A DNA stretch of 64,000 bases from Oncomelania hupensis (GCA_036898135.1 CM072514.1:6171029-6235028); one strand, 5' to 3'. Shown: positions 43,241 through 55,612, numbered from the stretch's first letter. Notes: generated from the sequence alone by a model not told the origin. A program made the numbers and translations.

Positions 43241-43700
43241 TGACAAAACCGAGCAAGTCCACAAAACCTACTTTCGAGAAAATCGACGTTTTGTGTTGCG
43301 CTATATTACGCGATCGTTTCTGGAAGTTTAAGGGCATATTATAATGCAGTTCCTTTATTTAAGAGTGCATACTTTGAATGTTAAAGAAATGTTTGATAGA
43401 TTTGATGTTTTAAGACTATTTGTGGACTTGCTTTGTTTTGTCAGATTATTCTTGAGATAGGTCTTTGTTGAGAACATGACAAAACCAAGCAAGTCACCCA
43501 CTTGGTTTTGTCAGTTTATTATTGAATTAAATACTTGTTAAAAAAATTCACAAAACCAAGTCAAATCCGCTTGGTTTTGTCAGTTTATTATTAAGTAAAT
43601 CCTTGTTTTGCAAAATTCACCAAACCAAGTAAGTCCCATAGGCCGTTTCTTTGTTAAAAAGTCTGACGATATGAATCACATAAGTTGGGTTTTGTAAGAT
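43241..43700. repeat. Array of TGACAAAACCAAG hairpins
   Basis: TGACAAAACCAAG and CTTGGTTTTGTCA alternate. The clearest is a 13-bp perfect stem with an 11-base loop at about 43477-43513, followed by two imperfect repeats about 75-95 bp apart. Confidence 0.75.
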
Positions 43701-43805
43701 GTGGGTGCGGCAGTTAAAGTGGGTGTATGCGTGTGCCTGTTTATTATTGTTTTTAGCCATTCTTCACTTAATATTCCTGGGTTGGTATGCAGGAGTCATG
43801 GTTAT

Positions 43806-43990
43806 GGGGTAGCCCGTAGCGCAGTGGGTAGGCGCCGGTGTCCAATGCCGATGGTCGCGGGTTCGAGCTCCGCAAGGGGCAAAAATATGTTATTCTTATG
43901 AGACTTTACGGGTCACCGATGGTTCTCTCCGGGTACTCCGGCTTCCTCCCTCCCTTCAAAATAATATTAGATGCAGCCAATTTAATTTTA
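43806..43990 (+). mobile_element. tRNA-derived SINE, second family
   Basis: GTAGCCCGTAGCGCAGTGGG (A box) and CGCGGGTTCGAGCTCC (B box), then a short body with GTTCTCTCCGGGTACTCCGG. Different from the SINE at 31580. Confidence 0.75.
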
Positions 43991-44115
43991 AAAATACAAA
44001 ACTATTTTCCTTTCAGTTTCCTATTGTAGCGATTTTCCTGCCTTTACACCACGTGTATGTCTTGTATTTTGTTGCCCTTGTTGTGTGTCTGTAATATATT
44101 TGTTGCTGTTTGTCT

Positions 44116-45714
44116 GTGGGTTCGGGCACTGAATAGAATAGACCCAACGTTTCCCGGCGTGTCGTAAGAGGCAACTAACAGGGGTAATGTTAACACGGCA
44201 TCACTGGGCGAAAGTCTTCTACACAGAAGTCACCGGCCAGGGCGAGAAACCTCACGTTACTACAGGTTCAACGACCACGTGCTCAGGGCCAAGGCGAGCC
44301 ACACTGTATTCGTGGATTTCGGCTGTGGCCAACAGCCTGGAGAAGATTGGGCACAGCCAGGTCTTTTTTGGCCCAAGACACACTACATGATGACACTATC
44401 TACTAATTCCATACCGGATCGGTCGTCGCCCAGCTCAAGGATCGCGCCTTCCGTTGGCCACCAAGACGGAGGTGTTAAGTATGCTACTGATGGACAATTC
44501 AGCAAGATCCGCACGAGAAACAACATCGTCATAGGAACCTGGAATGTCAGGACCCTAACTGCGGAAGGAAAATTAGAAGAACTGGCCCACGAGTTGGACC
44601 ACTATCGATGGAACGTTCTAGGCATCAGCGAACTGCGCTGGAAAGGCCTAGGTGAAACAACGACCGACAAAGGCCACAAGCTCTATTTCAGCGGTAGAGA
44701 TGACAGGCACGAACACGGTGTTGGATTCTGGGTCCACAAGAACATTCTAGCACTGTCATGGGTTGCCGCCCAGTCTCCAGTAGACTCATTACCATCCGCC
44801 TGAGAGCAGCCCCTTTCAACATCACCATCATCCAGGTCTATGCCCCAACATCAGACTGACGACAGCGAAGTGGAGGATTTTTATGAAAATTTACAGGCGG
44901 TCCTTGACCAAGTGCCGAAGAAGGACATAGTCATAGTGCAAGGCGACTGGAATGCCAAGGTTGGCCAAGATGCACACCACAACTGGGGAGACACATGTGG
45001 ACCCCACTGCAACAACGAGACAAATGACAGGGGTCTGAGACTCTTGGAGTTTGCCAGATACAACAATCTGGTACTGGCAAACATGCTTGGTCTTCACAAA
45101 AACTCCAGACGATGGACATGGCACAGTCCCGGCGGGGAGCATCTCAACCAAATAGACTGCATCATGGTCAAGAAACGCTTCAGATCAAGCATCAACATTG
45201 GCAGGACACGCACTTTTCCAGGAGCAGATATCGGAAGTGACCACGATCTCGTGATGATGTCTTTCGGCTCCACTTGAAGAGAGTAAATACAGCAAAGTGC
45301 ACTAGACTGAAGTTCGACCTGGACAAACTGCAAGACCCGGAGGTGGCAGAATTATTTTAGGCCACAATTGGAGGAAAATTTACACCACTGCTCATTTTGG
45401 GGGCTGGTGAAGTAGATGTTGACACCATGACCACCACCTTCAACTCAGCTGTGACAGATGCCGCCACTGAGATGCTTAGCAAGCACCGACCAAGGAAAAA
45501 GCCGTGGATCACACCTGAACTTTTGGATCTGTGTGATAAACGAAGCGAGATTAAAAAAAAAAAAAAAAAAAAAGAACACCTCACAGGGATCTGATGTCTA
45601 CCGAAAAATCAACAATGACATCCGAAAAGGCATGCGCACAGCAAAGGAAAAATGGATAGAAGATCAATGCCAGGAAATAGAGAACAGTCTGAACAAGAAC
45701 AACAGCAAGAAGGC
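44116..45714 (+). mobile_element. LINE copy, 5' half (intact 5' end)
   Basis: Begins at GTGGGTTCGGGCACTGAATA, the furthest 5' point seen in any copy, with a structured leader, then the endonuclease (GTWNVRTLTAEGKLEEL to GADIGSDHDLVMM). Frame broken near 44750, 44860 and 45270. Interrupted at AAGAAGGC by the LTR element at 45715; its sequence resumes at 48647. Confidence 0.92.
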
Positions 45715-48646
45715 TGTAACAAACCGGATTTTTAGTTGGACAGTTACTTGTATCGCTTTGAACAGCAGTCACAAAGTGAGGATTTCAAATTAAGAAGTTA
45801 TAATTGTAATTTCTAATGCCTGTACTTGTAGTTTGTATAATTTTGACGTCAGGGTTTTAAGTTTCGTCACGGATGACGAAAAGTTTTGATTTTTTTTTTT
45901 AGTTCGTTGTTGGCAGTGACTGAGTCGTGTGTCTGTTTGTCCTACCGTCAATTGTTTTATTGTAGTTCGCAAAATAGGATAAACAATGTTGGTGGACTTC
46001 TACTTCACCCTGCCAGAATGGACAAAAGTGTTTTGACATCGGCAGGGTGTGCGACGCTGGTTTCCCAAACTCCACCAATCTATGTACATTGGAAACCAAA
46101 CAGTCGTTCAGCACCCGGACTCAGGACCTGCCGTCCCGAACTCAAATGCAACCCTAGCAACAAAAAGTGTTATTACAAAGCATTATGTGCCGACGGGTGG
46201 AGCTGTTCTACTAAACATCCTTTTACTTGTGCTAAAGGTTACTGGCAACCCTTGAAAGAAGGAATCTGTTTGCACCTAACATTATTAACTGATTTTTCTG
46301 ACCCACGTATGCTGCTTTTAATTAACCTGCTCTGCAAGAATGTGAAGACATCGTCTATCCCACTAACAATTTCATTTCGACGATAGACGCCTGACCAGTG
46401 TGTAATAATCAGATACAAATAACATTTCATTTTGATTATACAGAACTATAACCTTTAAAATAATACTTATTGTATTTTCTGAAAAGTCATTGTTGTCAAT
46501 GTTTGTGTGTGTATAGAAAGAATGAATATACAAACTAACATTTTATCACTTAGTTTCGTTAAGAATTATATGAATGCGTGCACGTGAATGTTTAGAACAC
46601 CATCTTTGACAATTTGGCGAACCTGCGTTTTAGAATTAATTTGTAAAAGTTAATCTGAACCTTCTTCTGATTGTAAACTATATGTTTTGTTGACTCATAG
46701 ATATAATGAATTGAAATCTTTTCTTCCCTTTATTAATATTGTTTGTGGGGTTTGTTAACCTTGGGAGTTGCCTTGTAGATGTTTGTTCTCTTTCTTAAGC
46801 TGAATCGCTAACAAAGCCTTTTTATAATATTGCAATAATTAAGTATAATTGTTATTAGACCTTGTTGTCAAACATTGTTCTTGCTAATTTGATAATGATG
46901 ACATGGAATCATACCTCCGTAGATTTGAAACTTATGCTAAAATGAATCGTTGGGAACAAAATGAGCTGCCCTGCTATTTGTCCGCTTTATTAAAAAGGTC
47001 TAAAACAACGAATGGCCGCTTAATGCGATGGGCTCTTGCCCTACAAGAATATAGCTTCACAGTCGTTCCCATCTCTGGTTCCCACAATGTTGAGGCAGAT
47101 GTGTTGTCACGATTGACGGTATAGATATTGACATATGATGATTGTATTCAACCACTGCATTTGTATGTATAAAACTGTTTTCTGTAAGAGGAAATGTATT
47201 AAATGAAATTTTGTTCTTGAATTAAAAAACAACAGCATTTTTTATTTATTGATGAAATTGTTTAAATCTGAAGTAGTGAAAGTGCGCCTTGGTACTTGGA
47301 TTGAGACATTTTTGGTTTAATGTCCAATCTGGCTTCTAGCATGGTATTTGACTGCCTGTTGTGTGCAGTATTTTGATTGAGCATTTGGCCTGGTTAACAA
47401 TGTACTGTTATATACTGGGATGCTTATTTAGACAGCACGATTGTGAAGTGCTTATTGTTTGAGTGCACGTTGTGTGCGCTGATTTTAAGGGTATCTTGTC
47501 CATCTATCTGCATTCTGGTGCACTAGTGGAGGGCCCTATACTGTTCCTGTTTGTAGAGGACAGTTTGTTTTCATGCTGGATAAGCTTTTGTTGTTGGTCT
47601 AAAGCTGTACTCTTCACGAAAAAGGTATAACAATTTTGTTATCATAATTGTTATAACGAATTTAGTTTCCATTTATTAATGAAAAACTTATTATTTATTG
47701 AATGTTTTGAAAAAAAATTATTCTAAACAAATAATTTTTTTCCCCGGAGAATGGGGTGATGTAACAAACCGGATTTTTAGTTGGACAGTTACTTGTATCG
47801 CTTTGAACAGCAGTCACAAAGTGACGATTTCAAATTAAGAAGTTATAATTGTTATTTCTAATGCCTGTACTTGTAGTTTGTATAATTTTGACGTCAGGGT
47901 TTTAAGTTTCGTCATGGATGACGAAAAGTTTTGATTTTTTTTTTTAGTTCGTTGTTGGCAGTGACTGAGTCGTGTGTCTGTTTGTCCTACCGTCAATTGT
48001 TTTATTGTAGTTCGCAAAATAGGATAAACAATGTTGGTGGACTTCTACTTCACCCTGCCAGAAGGGACAAAAGTGTTTTGACATCGGCAGGGTGTGCGAC
48101 GCTGGTTTCCCAAACTCCACCAATCTATGTACATTGGACACCAAACAGTCGTTCAGCACCCGGACTCAGGACCTGCCGCCCCGAACTCACATGCAATCCT
48201 AGCAACAAAAAGTGTTATTACAAAGCATTATGTGCCGACGGGTTGAGCTGTTCTACTAAACATCCTTTTACTTGTGCTAAAGGTTACTGACAACCCTTGA
48301 AAGAAGGAATCTGTTTGCACCTAACATTATTAAATGATTTTTCTGACCCACGTATGCTGCTTTTAATTAACCTGCTCTGCAAGAATGTAATCTTCTATCC
48401 CACTAACAAGTTCATTTCGACGATAGACGCCTGACCAGTGTGTAATAATCAGATACAAATAACATTTTGATTATACAGAACTATAACCTTTAAAATAATA
48501 CTTATTGTATTTTCTGAAAAGTCATTGTTGTCAATGTTTGTGTGTGTATAGAAAGAATGAATATACAAACTAACATTTTATCACTTAGTTTCGTTAAGGA
48601 TTATATGAATGCGTGCACGTGAATGTTTAGAACACCATCTTTGACA
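45715..48646 (+). mobile_element. Non-autonomous LTR retrotransposon, recent
   Basis: LTRs 45715-46611 and 47760-48646 (TGTAACAAACC...CTTTGACA) are almost identical apart from a few substitutions and short indels. A primer-binding site (TGGCGAACCTGCG, 46615) follows the 5' LTR, and a purine tract (GGAGAATGGGGTGA, 47746-47759) precedes the 3' LTR. The 1.1-kb interior keeps only one 73-codon frame. Flanking LINE sequence is repeated as ACAGCAAGAAGGC on both sides. Confidence 0.92.
46903..47124 (+). CDS. gag-RNase H deletion fusion in the LTR element
   Basis: 73 codons. The first 31 (MESYLRRFETYAKMNRWEQN onward) look like the start of a Gypsy gag. The remainder (NGRLMRWALALQEYSFTVVP, then SHNVEADVLSRL) is the end of Gypsy RNase H. 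The join is in frame, so protease, RT and integrase were lost in one deletion while an open frame survived. Function is unlikely. Confidence 0.75.
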   Translation: MESYLRRFETYAKMNRWEQNELPCYLSALLKRSKTTNGRLMRWALALQEYSFTVVPISGSHNVEADVLSRLTV

Positions 48647-50948
48647 ACAGCAAGAAGGCCTACCAGACTATGAAGCGGCTAACAAGCGTTAAAAAGCCCA
48701 AAGTCTCCACGATCCAAAGCAAGTTTGGCATATGCCTTACAGAAGAACAAGAAGTCTTGGAAGTCTTTCCGGCTCCACTTGAAGAGAGTAAATACTGCAA
48801 AGTGCACTAGACTGAAGTTCGACCTGGACAAACTGCAAGACCCGGAGGTGGCAGAACTATTTCAGGCCACAACTGGAGGGAAATTTGCACCACTGCTTAT
48901 TTTCATTTGGGGGCTTGTGAAGTAGATGTCAACACCATGACCACCACCTTCAACTCAGCTGTGACAGATCCTTGGCAAGCACCGACCAAAGAAAAAGCCG
49001 TGGATTACACCTGAACTTTTGGATCTGTGTGATAAACGAACAGAGATAAAAAAAAGAAAAAGAACACCTCACAGGGAGCTGATGTCTCCGAAACATCAAC
49101 AATGACATCCGAAAAGGCATGCGCACAGCAAAGGAGAACTGGATAGAAGATCAATGCCGGGAATTAGAGAACAGTCTGAACAAGAACAACAGCAAGAAGG
49201 CCTACCAGACTGTAAAGCGGCTGACAAGTGTCAAACAGCCCAAAGTCTCCACGATCCAAAGCAAGTCTGGCATATGCCTTACAGAAGAACAAGAAGTCTT
49301 GGACAGATGGACAGAGTACTGCTCTGACCTTTACGACCATACACCAAATGGCGACCCATCAGTTCTAGCATGTCCCGAAAACAGAGAAGAAGAAGAAATC
49401 CTCCCAATTATCCGGGAAAGGTTGAGGCAGCAGTGCAATCGCTAAAGAAAGGGAAGTCAGCGGGAGTGGACAACATACCCGCGGAACTGCTACAAGCAGG
49501 AGGAGAAGCGAGGATTGATGCCCTCACCATTATCTGTAACAAGATCTGGCAGAGTGGAGAGTGGCCTATACCATGGGCCAAGTCGCTTGTCATCACTCTT
49601 CCCAAAAATGGTAACCTTCAGGAGTGTGAAAATTACCGCACCATCAGCCTCATCAGCCATCCCAGCAAGATCCTCCTGAAAAAAATACTCAACAGGTTGA
49701 AACCCCAAGCTGAACAAATCATAGCTGAAGAACAAGCAGGATTCAATGCAGGGCGAAGTACCACTGAACAGATTTTCAACCTCAGAATAATCTGTGAGAA
49801 ATACCTACAGCACCAACAACATCTATATGATGTGTTCATAGACTTCAAGAAGGCGTTTGACCGAGTCTGGCATGCAGCTCTATGGGCAACAATGAAAGTG
49901 TACAACATCAGCGCTAAAATTATTGAAGTAATCAAAAGCCTGTATGACAAGGCTACCAGTGCAGTCCTCCACAACAGCGCCATCGGGAACTGGTTCAGAA
50001 CAACAATCAGTGTGCGTCAAGGATGCCTACTTTCTCCAACACCCTTCAACATCTTCCTAGAGCGCATTATGTCAGATGCTCTTGCAGATCACGAAGGCAC
50101 AGTCAGCATAGGGGGTAGAGTAATCTCCAATCTTCGTTTTGCGGATGACATTGATGGATTGGCTGGAGAGGAACAAGAACTGGAACAGCTGGTACAGAGG
50201 CTTGACACCACCTCCAAAGCTTATGGAATAAAAATAAGTGCAGAGAAGACCAAAATGATGACCAACAACACCAATGGCATCAACACGGACATCAAAGTCC
50301 AAGGCCAATACCTCAACACAGTGCATAGCTTCAAATATTTAGGAGCCATTGTATCAGACAATGCGTCCCGACAGGAAGTCCTCCAGGATCGCACAAACAA
50401 CTGCTGCCCTGACAAGGTTGAAGCCATTTGGAAAGATAGGACCATCAGTCTACATTCCAAAGTAAGACTGCTGCGCTCCCTTGTCATCTCCATCTTCCTA
50501 TATGCTTGCGAAGCATGGACCCTCGCAGCAGATCTCCAATGAAGAATACAAAGCATGGAGATGAGGTGCTACAGAACACTTCTGGGCATTTCCTATACCC
50601 AACACATCACCAACGACGAAGTCCGACAGACCATAACACAAGCCATTGGACAACACGATGACCTGCTCACAGTGGTGAAGAAACGGAAACTCCGATGGTA
50701 TGGCCACGTCACCATATCATCAGGCCTTGCAAAGACTATTCTGCAAGGCACAGTGCAAGGAAGTAGAAGAAGAATGAGACCGAAAAAGAGGTGGGAGGAC
50801 AACATTCGAGAATGGACTGGTTTGACACTGAGCAAAGACATCAGGGCTGCTGAGGACAGAGAAAGATGAAGTATGCTGGTTAAACGATCATCTGTGGTGC
50901 CCCTACGACCTCAGGTTTACGGGACAGGACAGGATAGGATAGGATAGT
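48647..50948 (+). mobile_element. LINE sequence after the LTR element, plus a second partial LINE copy
   Basis: 48647-48762 continues the interrupted LINE (ACAGCAAGAAGGCCTACC...). At about 48763 the sequence steps back to the endonuclease end of the element, so a second copy begins. It runs through linker, RT (49370-50542 open for 390 codons, FIDFKKAFDRVWH, NLRFADDIDGLA) to the terminal domain and GGATA tail. A deletion near 48965 and several stops are present. Confidence 0.88.
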
Positions 50949-51441
50949 TTGTTTGTTTGTTTCCACACCTCGTGGAAGTTGCCGCGTAGGCGGAAGATCC
51001 ACAGGATCCATCATGGTGGGCAGGAAAGTACATGAAGAAAACTCTTTTTGAAAAAGCCGAACACGTCCTTTGCTGACTGAAATATCGCAATTTTTTCACA
51101 GGAAAATAATATTGCACAGCAGCAATAACATGGATTCTCACTGGTCCACTTCATCTTAAGGCACTTTCTAATTGGTCGGGAGGACTTACTTTTCTTTGTC
51201 AGGTTATTGTAGAAGATGACGTCATCATGCCAACTCGAGCATCAGCCAGAGGATCGCCGAAACAAAATCGCAGGGGACTTGCTTGATTTTATTAGTTTAT
51301 TCCCCCACTTAAATGTTTTTTAACAAGGACTTACTCTATGATATCTCCAAATCTAAACATAGTTCGGATTTGATTTTTACAGGTAAGATGCGTCATTCTC
51401 TTGCAAGTTTGATGGCGCAAAAAACTCATTTTCGACCTTAG
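50949..51441. other. Right inner part of the TIR element, no gene
   Basis: GTTT repeats after the LINE tail, then GGGACTTGCTTGATTTTATT, similar to the left-end hairpin motifs. No coding signal. Confidence 0.5.
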
Positions 51442-51606
51442 GTGGACTTACTCGGTTTTGTCAAATCACGGCAGTAATTCTGCCCAACATCCTACCTATT
51501 ATTGTTATATGTTACCACAAAACTGATAGAGGCATTACAATGCCAGTGCTCCCAGATTTGGGGTGACACTGAACAAGTTAACAATACATATTGTCTTTGT
51601 TATGGC

Positions 51607-53047
51607 TGTCACGAGAGACTAGATTTTAACCCAGCACTACGTATACTCGCATTGAATAAGTTAGCCTACTAGCCTATGTACATTAACTTCGCTGAACAGA
51701 AGACGACACAAGTCAATGGTGGGCTAAGCATGTGTATGCGGACGCTGGCTATTAGGCAGTGACCTCATTCGCATCACATAAAGGAACACCCACCCATGCC
51801 CGAGTAAGCTCAGGTAGACTAGTTCTAGCCGGTTTAAGCGGACCACAGACTAGGTAGATTCATTCGTTGTGTAGACCGCACGCAAGAAGGAGCTACACTC
51901 TGAAAGATTTCTCTAATTAAGGACTGAAGTAGGGACTGGTGAAATTCTATTCAACCTAGTTAGCCACAGCCTGGCATTGTCAAAAAGGTAAATGATCTAT
52001 CTTTTGTTTCATCGCGATTTATTGATATTATTATTGAATTATGTTTGTGAAGTTTGCCATGTTTAAAATTGTGAATGTTAGTCAAGCTTTGCGTGACCAC
52101 GTGGCGGACACACGACCGGCTTCGCCACCGTGAAGCTTCCCCTAGAGGCCCACTGTTGTTTGTCCTATGTGTATTCTTGCAGACCAGTGGCTGTAATGGA
52201 GAACATGTAGATGGTTGATTATTGCTCCATGTGTTTAGTTTAGCCATGCTGTATATAGGAATTATAGTGGAGATTCCAGCGGACCACTGAGGTAGAAAAA
52301 TGATCGTCCATTGTTTGTATTAGTGGACTGGTCACTGAGGGCTATTTCGGCCATCGGAGAGACGCTCTGCACACACCTAGTATACACGGTGTTACAGAAA
52401 TTCGTCTCATATTTTGCAGATGAGCAGGCATTGTTGGCCCGAAGCTGAAGGAAGACCATTGCGCGTCACCTCTGACATTTGGCCTGCAGTGGATTCGAGC
52501 ACTGAGCTACGATAACACAAACAGTCCGCCAGCCAGGAGAAAACTCCACCACAACACAGCTCTTCAACGAAAAAAGCTAAGTGCTAACAAAATCGTGCAC
52601 CAAAACTGTTCTAGAACGGAATGTGCGATCGTCCCCTCTTCCAGAAACCGGAATAGGAGGACAGGCAGATCGATTAGCCCTATGATGAGACAATAGCTGC
52701 AGAAACCTATCAAGGACCGAACTATTCGAAGTGAATTTGGACATTTAAGTTAGTATATAGATTATAAGATTTTGTATAGAGTAGAGGAAATAAATGTGTG
52801 ATATTTACTGTTAACAAGTGACTGGACTACCTATGTTTCATAGCCGTGTGAGAGCTAGTGTGTCAGTGAATCTCTTACCATTTTTTTTCTATCTCTGTAA
52901 CCCCAGCCTAAATACAGACCGAGCTAAACTTATAAATGTATTAAGATTAGTCACCGGGAGATTAACTAGCGATCCCCATCGACGAAAGACGAATGGGTAA
53001 TAGCATTCCATTGTGCAGAGCGCAGCAACAATAGACCCACCGTCACA
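51607..53047 (+). mobile_element. Solo LTR with 5-bp target duplication beside EGF exon 8
   Basis: 1441 bp starting TGTCACGAGAGACTAG and ending CCCACCGTCACA, flanked by ATGGC at 51602-51606 and 53048-53052. Same family as 30345-32358 and 62281-63854. Its 3' end is 57 bp from the splice donor of EGF exon 8 (53104) and it lies antisense to the gene. Confidence 0.9.
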
Positions 53048-53103
53048 ATGGCTATATCGTATAGAACTAGGTAAATCAATAATACAATGACAAAGTGAGC
53101 TAC

Positions 53104-53223
53104 CTTCACATGACGTTGTTCCGTTGTATCCATCTGTACAGTTACAAGCATAGGAACCAATAAAGTTTTCACAAGCTCCATGGCCACCACATGGGTTTGG
53201 TTCACGCAGACATTCATCAATGT
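53104..53223 (-). CDS. EGF-repeat receptor, EGF exon 8
   Basis: 120 bp, phase 1-1, donor AAG|GTAGCT, acceptor TTTTTCAG. DIDEC start, PCGGHGACENFIGSYACNC core, six cysteines. NCT and NGTT glycosylation sequons present. Calcium-binding consensus (D-I-D-E, Asn before the aromatic strand) looks intact. Confidence 0.9.
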
Positions 53224-53309
53224 CTGAAAAAGATTGGATAAAATAAACAAATAAATAAGCAATTATAAGTTATAGCTGTCAGTACGCAAATATATATTCA
53301 ATATATAAA

Positions 53310-53530
53310 ATTAGAAGGGCACAGAAGAGACTCACATGCTCCTTACGTAACTTGCAATTTTCTACAATGAGAAGGTTGAGGATTTTTAAACACTTTATCA
53401 CTAATTATGTATACAGAATATAAGTATCTGAATTATTATCATTAAAAGAAAACAATATAGATTCTAAATTATCTTGCAATATGAAGGTTGAGGATTTTTC
53501 TTTTCTAAAACATGTATGAAAAGCTCATTC
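53310..53530 (-). repeat. Start of the TGACCTTGACCT dispersed repeat, partial
   Basis: GAAGGGCACAGAAGAGACTC and ATGCTCCTTACGTAACTTGC parallel the starts at 36640 and 56205. The TGACCT arrays are missing. Confidence 0.55.
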
Positions 53531-54590
53531 ATAACTTAAGTGTAAATTCAAGGAACATAGAAGTTTTCAAATGATGTAGTTTGCACATGTATATAATATC
53601 TGTTTAACATATTTTATGTTCTATTTTTATTCAATTATATAAAGGAAAGAACATCAATAGTGAAGAATCCATTGCAATTTTATTGCATAGTGCCACCCTA
53701 TAGATATTGGGCATATAATTTACGTGTTAATTTTGTGTAGTAATATAACTTTGTATGGTTACTGTTCAACTTTACATTGTTAGATTTGTTTTTATATGTA
53801 TATAAACTAATGTCCATTAGTGAGAAAGTATGTGTGTTCTAAAACCACATGTAAATTAAAATAAGTTATTGAATTGAACTGAAAACATCCGGTGTGGTTC
53901 TTTTACACTTTGTTTTGATACTTTGCCTCACTTTTTTGACAGGGGATAATTTTATGTGCATTAATTTGGATCCTGGTAGTCGCCCTTTGCTTATGCTAAT
54001 TGCATGGGGTAGATTATGCTTTAGTGCTAGATAAATTCAGAACTGCTTGTCAGGGAGGGTTCTGGATCCACAAGCGAGCAGTAGAGCTTCCAAATCTCAA
54101 CATTACAATTCGTCACTACCAATCTTCTTTCAGTTCCAGCTTGGTTACACTTCATCCTCTGCCTTGATAAAGAGAAAACTGTCTCGACCGTTTCAGAGTC
54201 TATCGAGATAGTCTTGGGTGGCTCATGATCCAAGTTTTCTCACCAGCCCCGTGACGTGACTACTGAAGACGCTCCCAGAGTAGAAACAGTCGTCTGGTTA
54301 GGATGGCCAACACAAACAATGAAGACATTATTTGCAAAATCGTATTGTAAGAGTGGCCCTGTGAAAGTCATGGTTTTGAATGTTAGTGTGCTGCTGCAGA
54401 CTTTACACTACAGTTGCTCTGCCCCAAACCTTATGAAGTTCAGTTCAGTTCAGTTCAAGGGACTATGTTAAACTTCGCAGCATTTTTATGTCCCTGTTTC
54501 TATACGACATTACATTGTCCGGTTAGTTTTGCAGTTGTTCCGGGAATTAAAATTAAACTGAAAATCATTCATCTAAATCAACTTTGGATT
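53531..54590. other. AT-rich intron sequence, no exon found
   Basis: AT-rich up to about 53900. Contains three TTCAG repeats at about 54440. No recognisable domain in any frame. Confidence 0.4.
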
Positions 54591-55020
54591 CCACAATGAA
54601 ACTTACCTTTTCCAGAAGGTTTTTAAAGGTATTTAAGTTGTTAGCTTTGTTAACATGTAATGGTAGTTTGTTCCAGAGTGGTGCAATTCTGTGGCTAAAA
54701 CAGTACTTTCTTTTGTTAGTACGACAGTGCTGCATAAAAATTTTGCCTTCTGAGTTTCTAGTATTGCGTCCAGCATGAAACTTAAAGAATGTATTAGCAC
54801 TAACTTTGTCATGTTATTTAATGTTTTGTATGTTTGTATAAGATCACCTCTAACTCTTCTAAATTTCAAGGGACCTAAAGGGATCTTTCAGGTGACGTGT
54901 AAACACCAGCAGTTGTTCTCCTTTCACACCTTAATTTAATGATACTGTTTTGTATTTCCAGACTTTGAAATAGATGAAGGGAATCAGAACGAGCCAAATG
55001 TCTATCTATCTGTCGCTCGG
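54590..55020 (-). pseudogene. C-terminal end of a third LINE family (Jockey/CR1-like)
   Basis: Minus strand: RRVRGDLIQTYKTLNNM, then in shifted frame FSHRIAPLWNKLPLHV and NTFKNLLEK. This is the typical post-RT tail of Jockey/CR1-type LINEs. Frameshifted, no RT core. Confidence 0.7.
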
Positions 55021-55149
55021 CCCGTTGGAAGCTATATCTCAATAAACTATCCATTGCTATTGTAACAAGAGGACCTGTTTACCCTGCACAAGTTAAGCTT
55101 TTGCTTGTTTAGTCAGTGTAGATTAGAAGGTTGCTGTTAGTCTATAGCA

Positions 55150-55207
55150 GACGAGGAGGTAATAGCAGTCCATTGTGCAGAGCCCAGCAACAATAAAAAC
55201 CCCGTCA
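55150..55207 (+). mobile_element. LTR 3' end fragment
   Basis: CCATTGTGCAGAGCCCAGCA...CCCCGTCACAC equals the 3' end of the LTR at 51607-53047. Directly abuts a LINE tail. Confidence 0.7.
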
Positions 55208-55490
55208 CACATATCCTATCACGTAATTCGAAAGTCGTTGGGGCACCACAGATGGTCGTTTAACCATTGTACTTGATCTGTCCTCAGCAACCCTCATAGC
55301 TTCGCTCAGTGTCAAGCCAGTCCAATCTCGAATGTTGTCCTCCCACCTCTTTTTCCGTCTCTCTTTTCTTCTGCATCCTTGCACCGTGCCTTGCAGGATG
55401 GTCTTTGCAAGGTCTGATGCTCTGGTGACGTGTCCATACCATCTGAGTTTCCGTTTTTTCACCACTGTGAGCATTGAAAAGATTTTGACC
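55208..55490 (-). mobile_element. LINE 3' fragment
   Basis: Minus strand KKRKLRWYGHVTRASDLAKT to the end. The tail is short. Confidence 0.88.
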
Positions 55491-55612
55491 AAACTTCATA
55501 GGAACATTTTTTACACCATTATGGGACCTGTTGATACACCTTTATACATTTAGCCATTCCCACTCGAGTCCTGAGGCCCCTCCCTATGCCAGTATTACGA
55601 GCAACAACATAC

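Larger units (their letters stand above)
43230..51474. mobile_element. TIR/foldback transposon split by nested retroelements
   Basis: 43230-43263 (CTGCCGTGAACTGACAAAAC...) matches the reverse complement of 51442-51474 with a few mismatches. Shorter inverted copies of CTTGGTTTTGTCA repeat in the left 400 bp. Everything from 43806 to 50948 is SINE, LINE and LTR-element sequence inserted later, leaving perhaps 1.1 kb of original element. The unit sits in the intron between EGF exons 8 and 9. Confidence 0.65.

Noticed and set aside
43806..43880. tRNA gene on the plus strand
   Set aside because: Same reasoning: A and B boxes present, poor stems, SINE-like body downstream.
45886..46386. 166-codon cysteine-rich frame inside the 5' LTR (and a shorter one in the 3' LTR)
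   Set aside because: It lies in LTR sequence, is truncated by a stop in the other LTR, and matches no family I know; chance is more likely than a gene.
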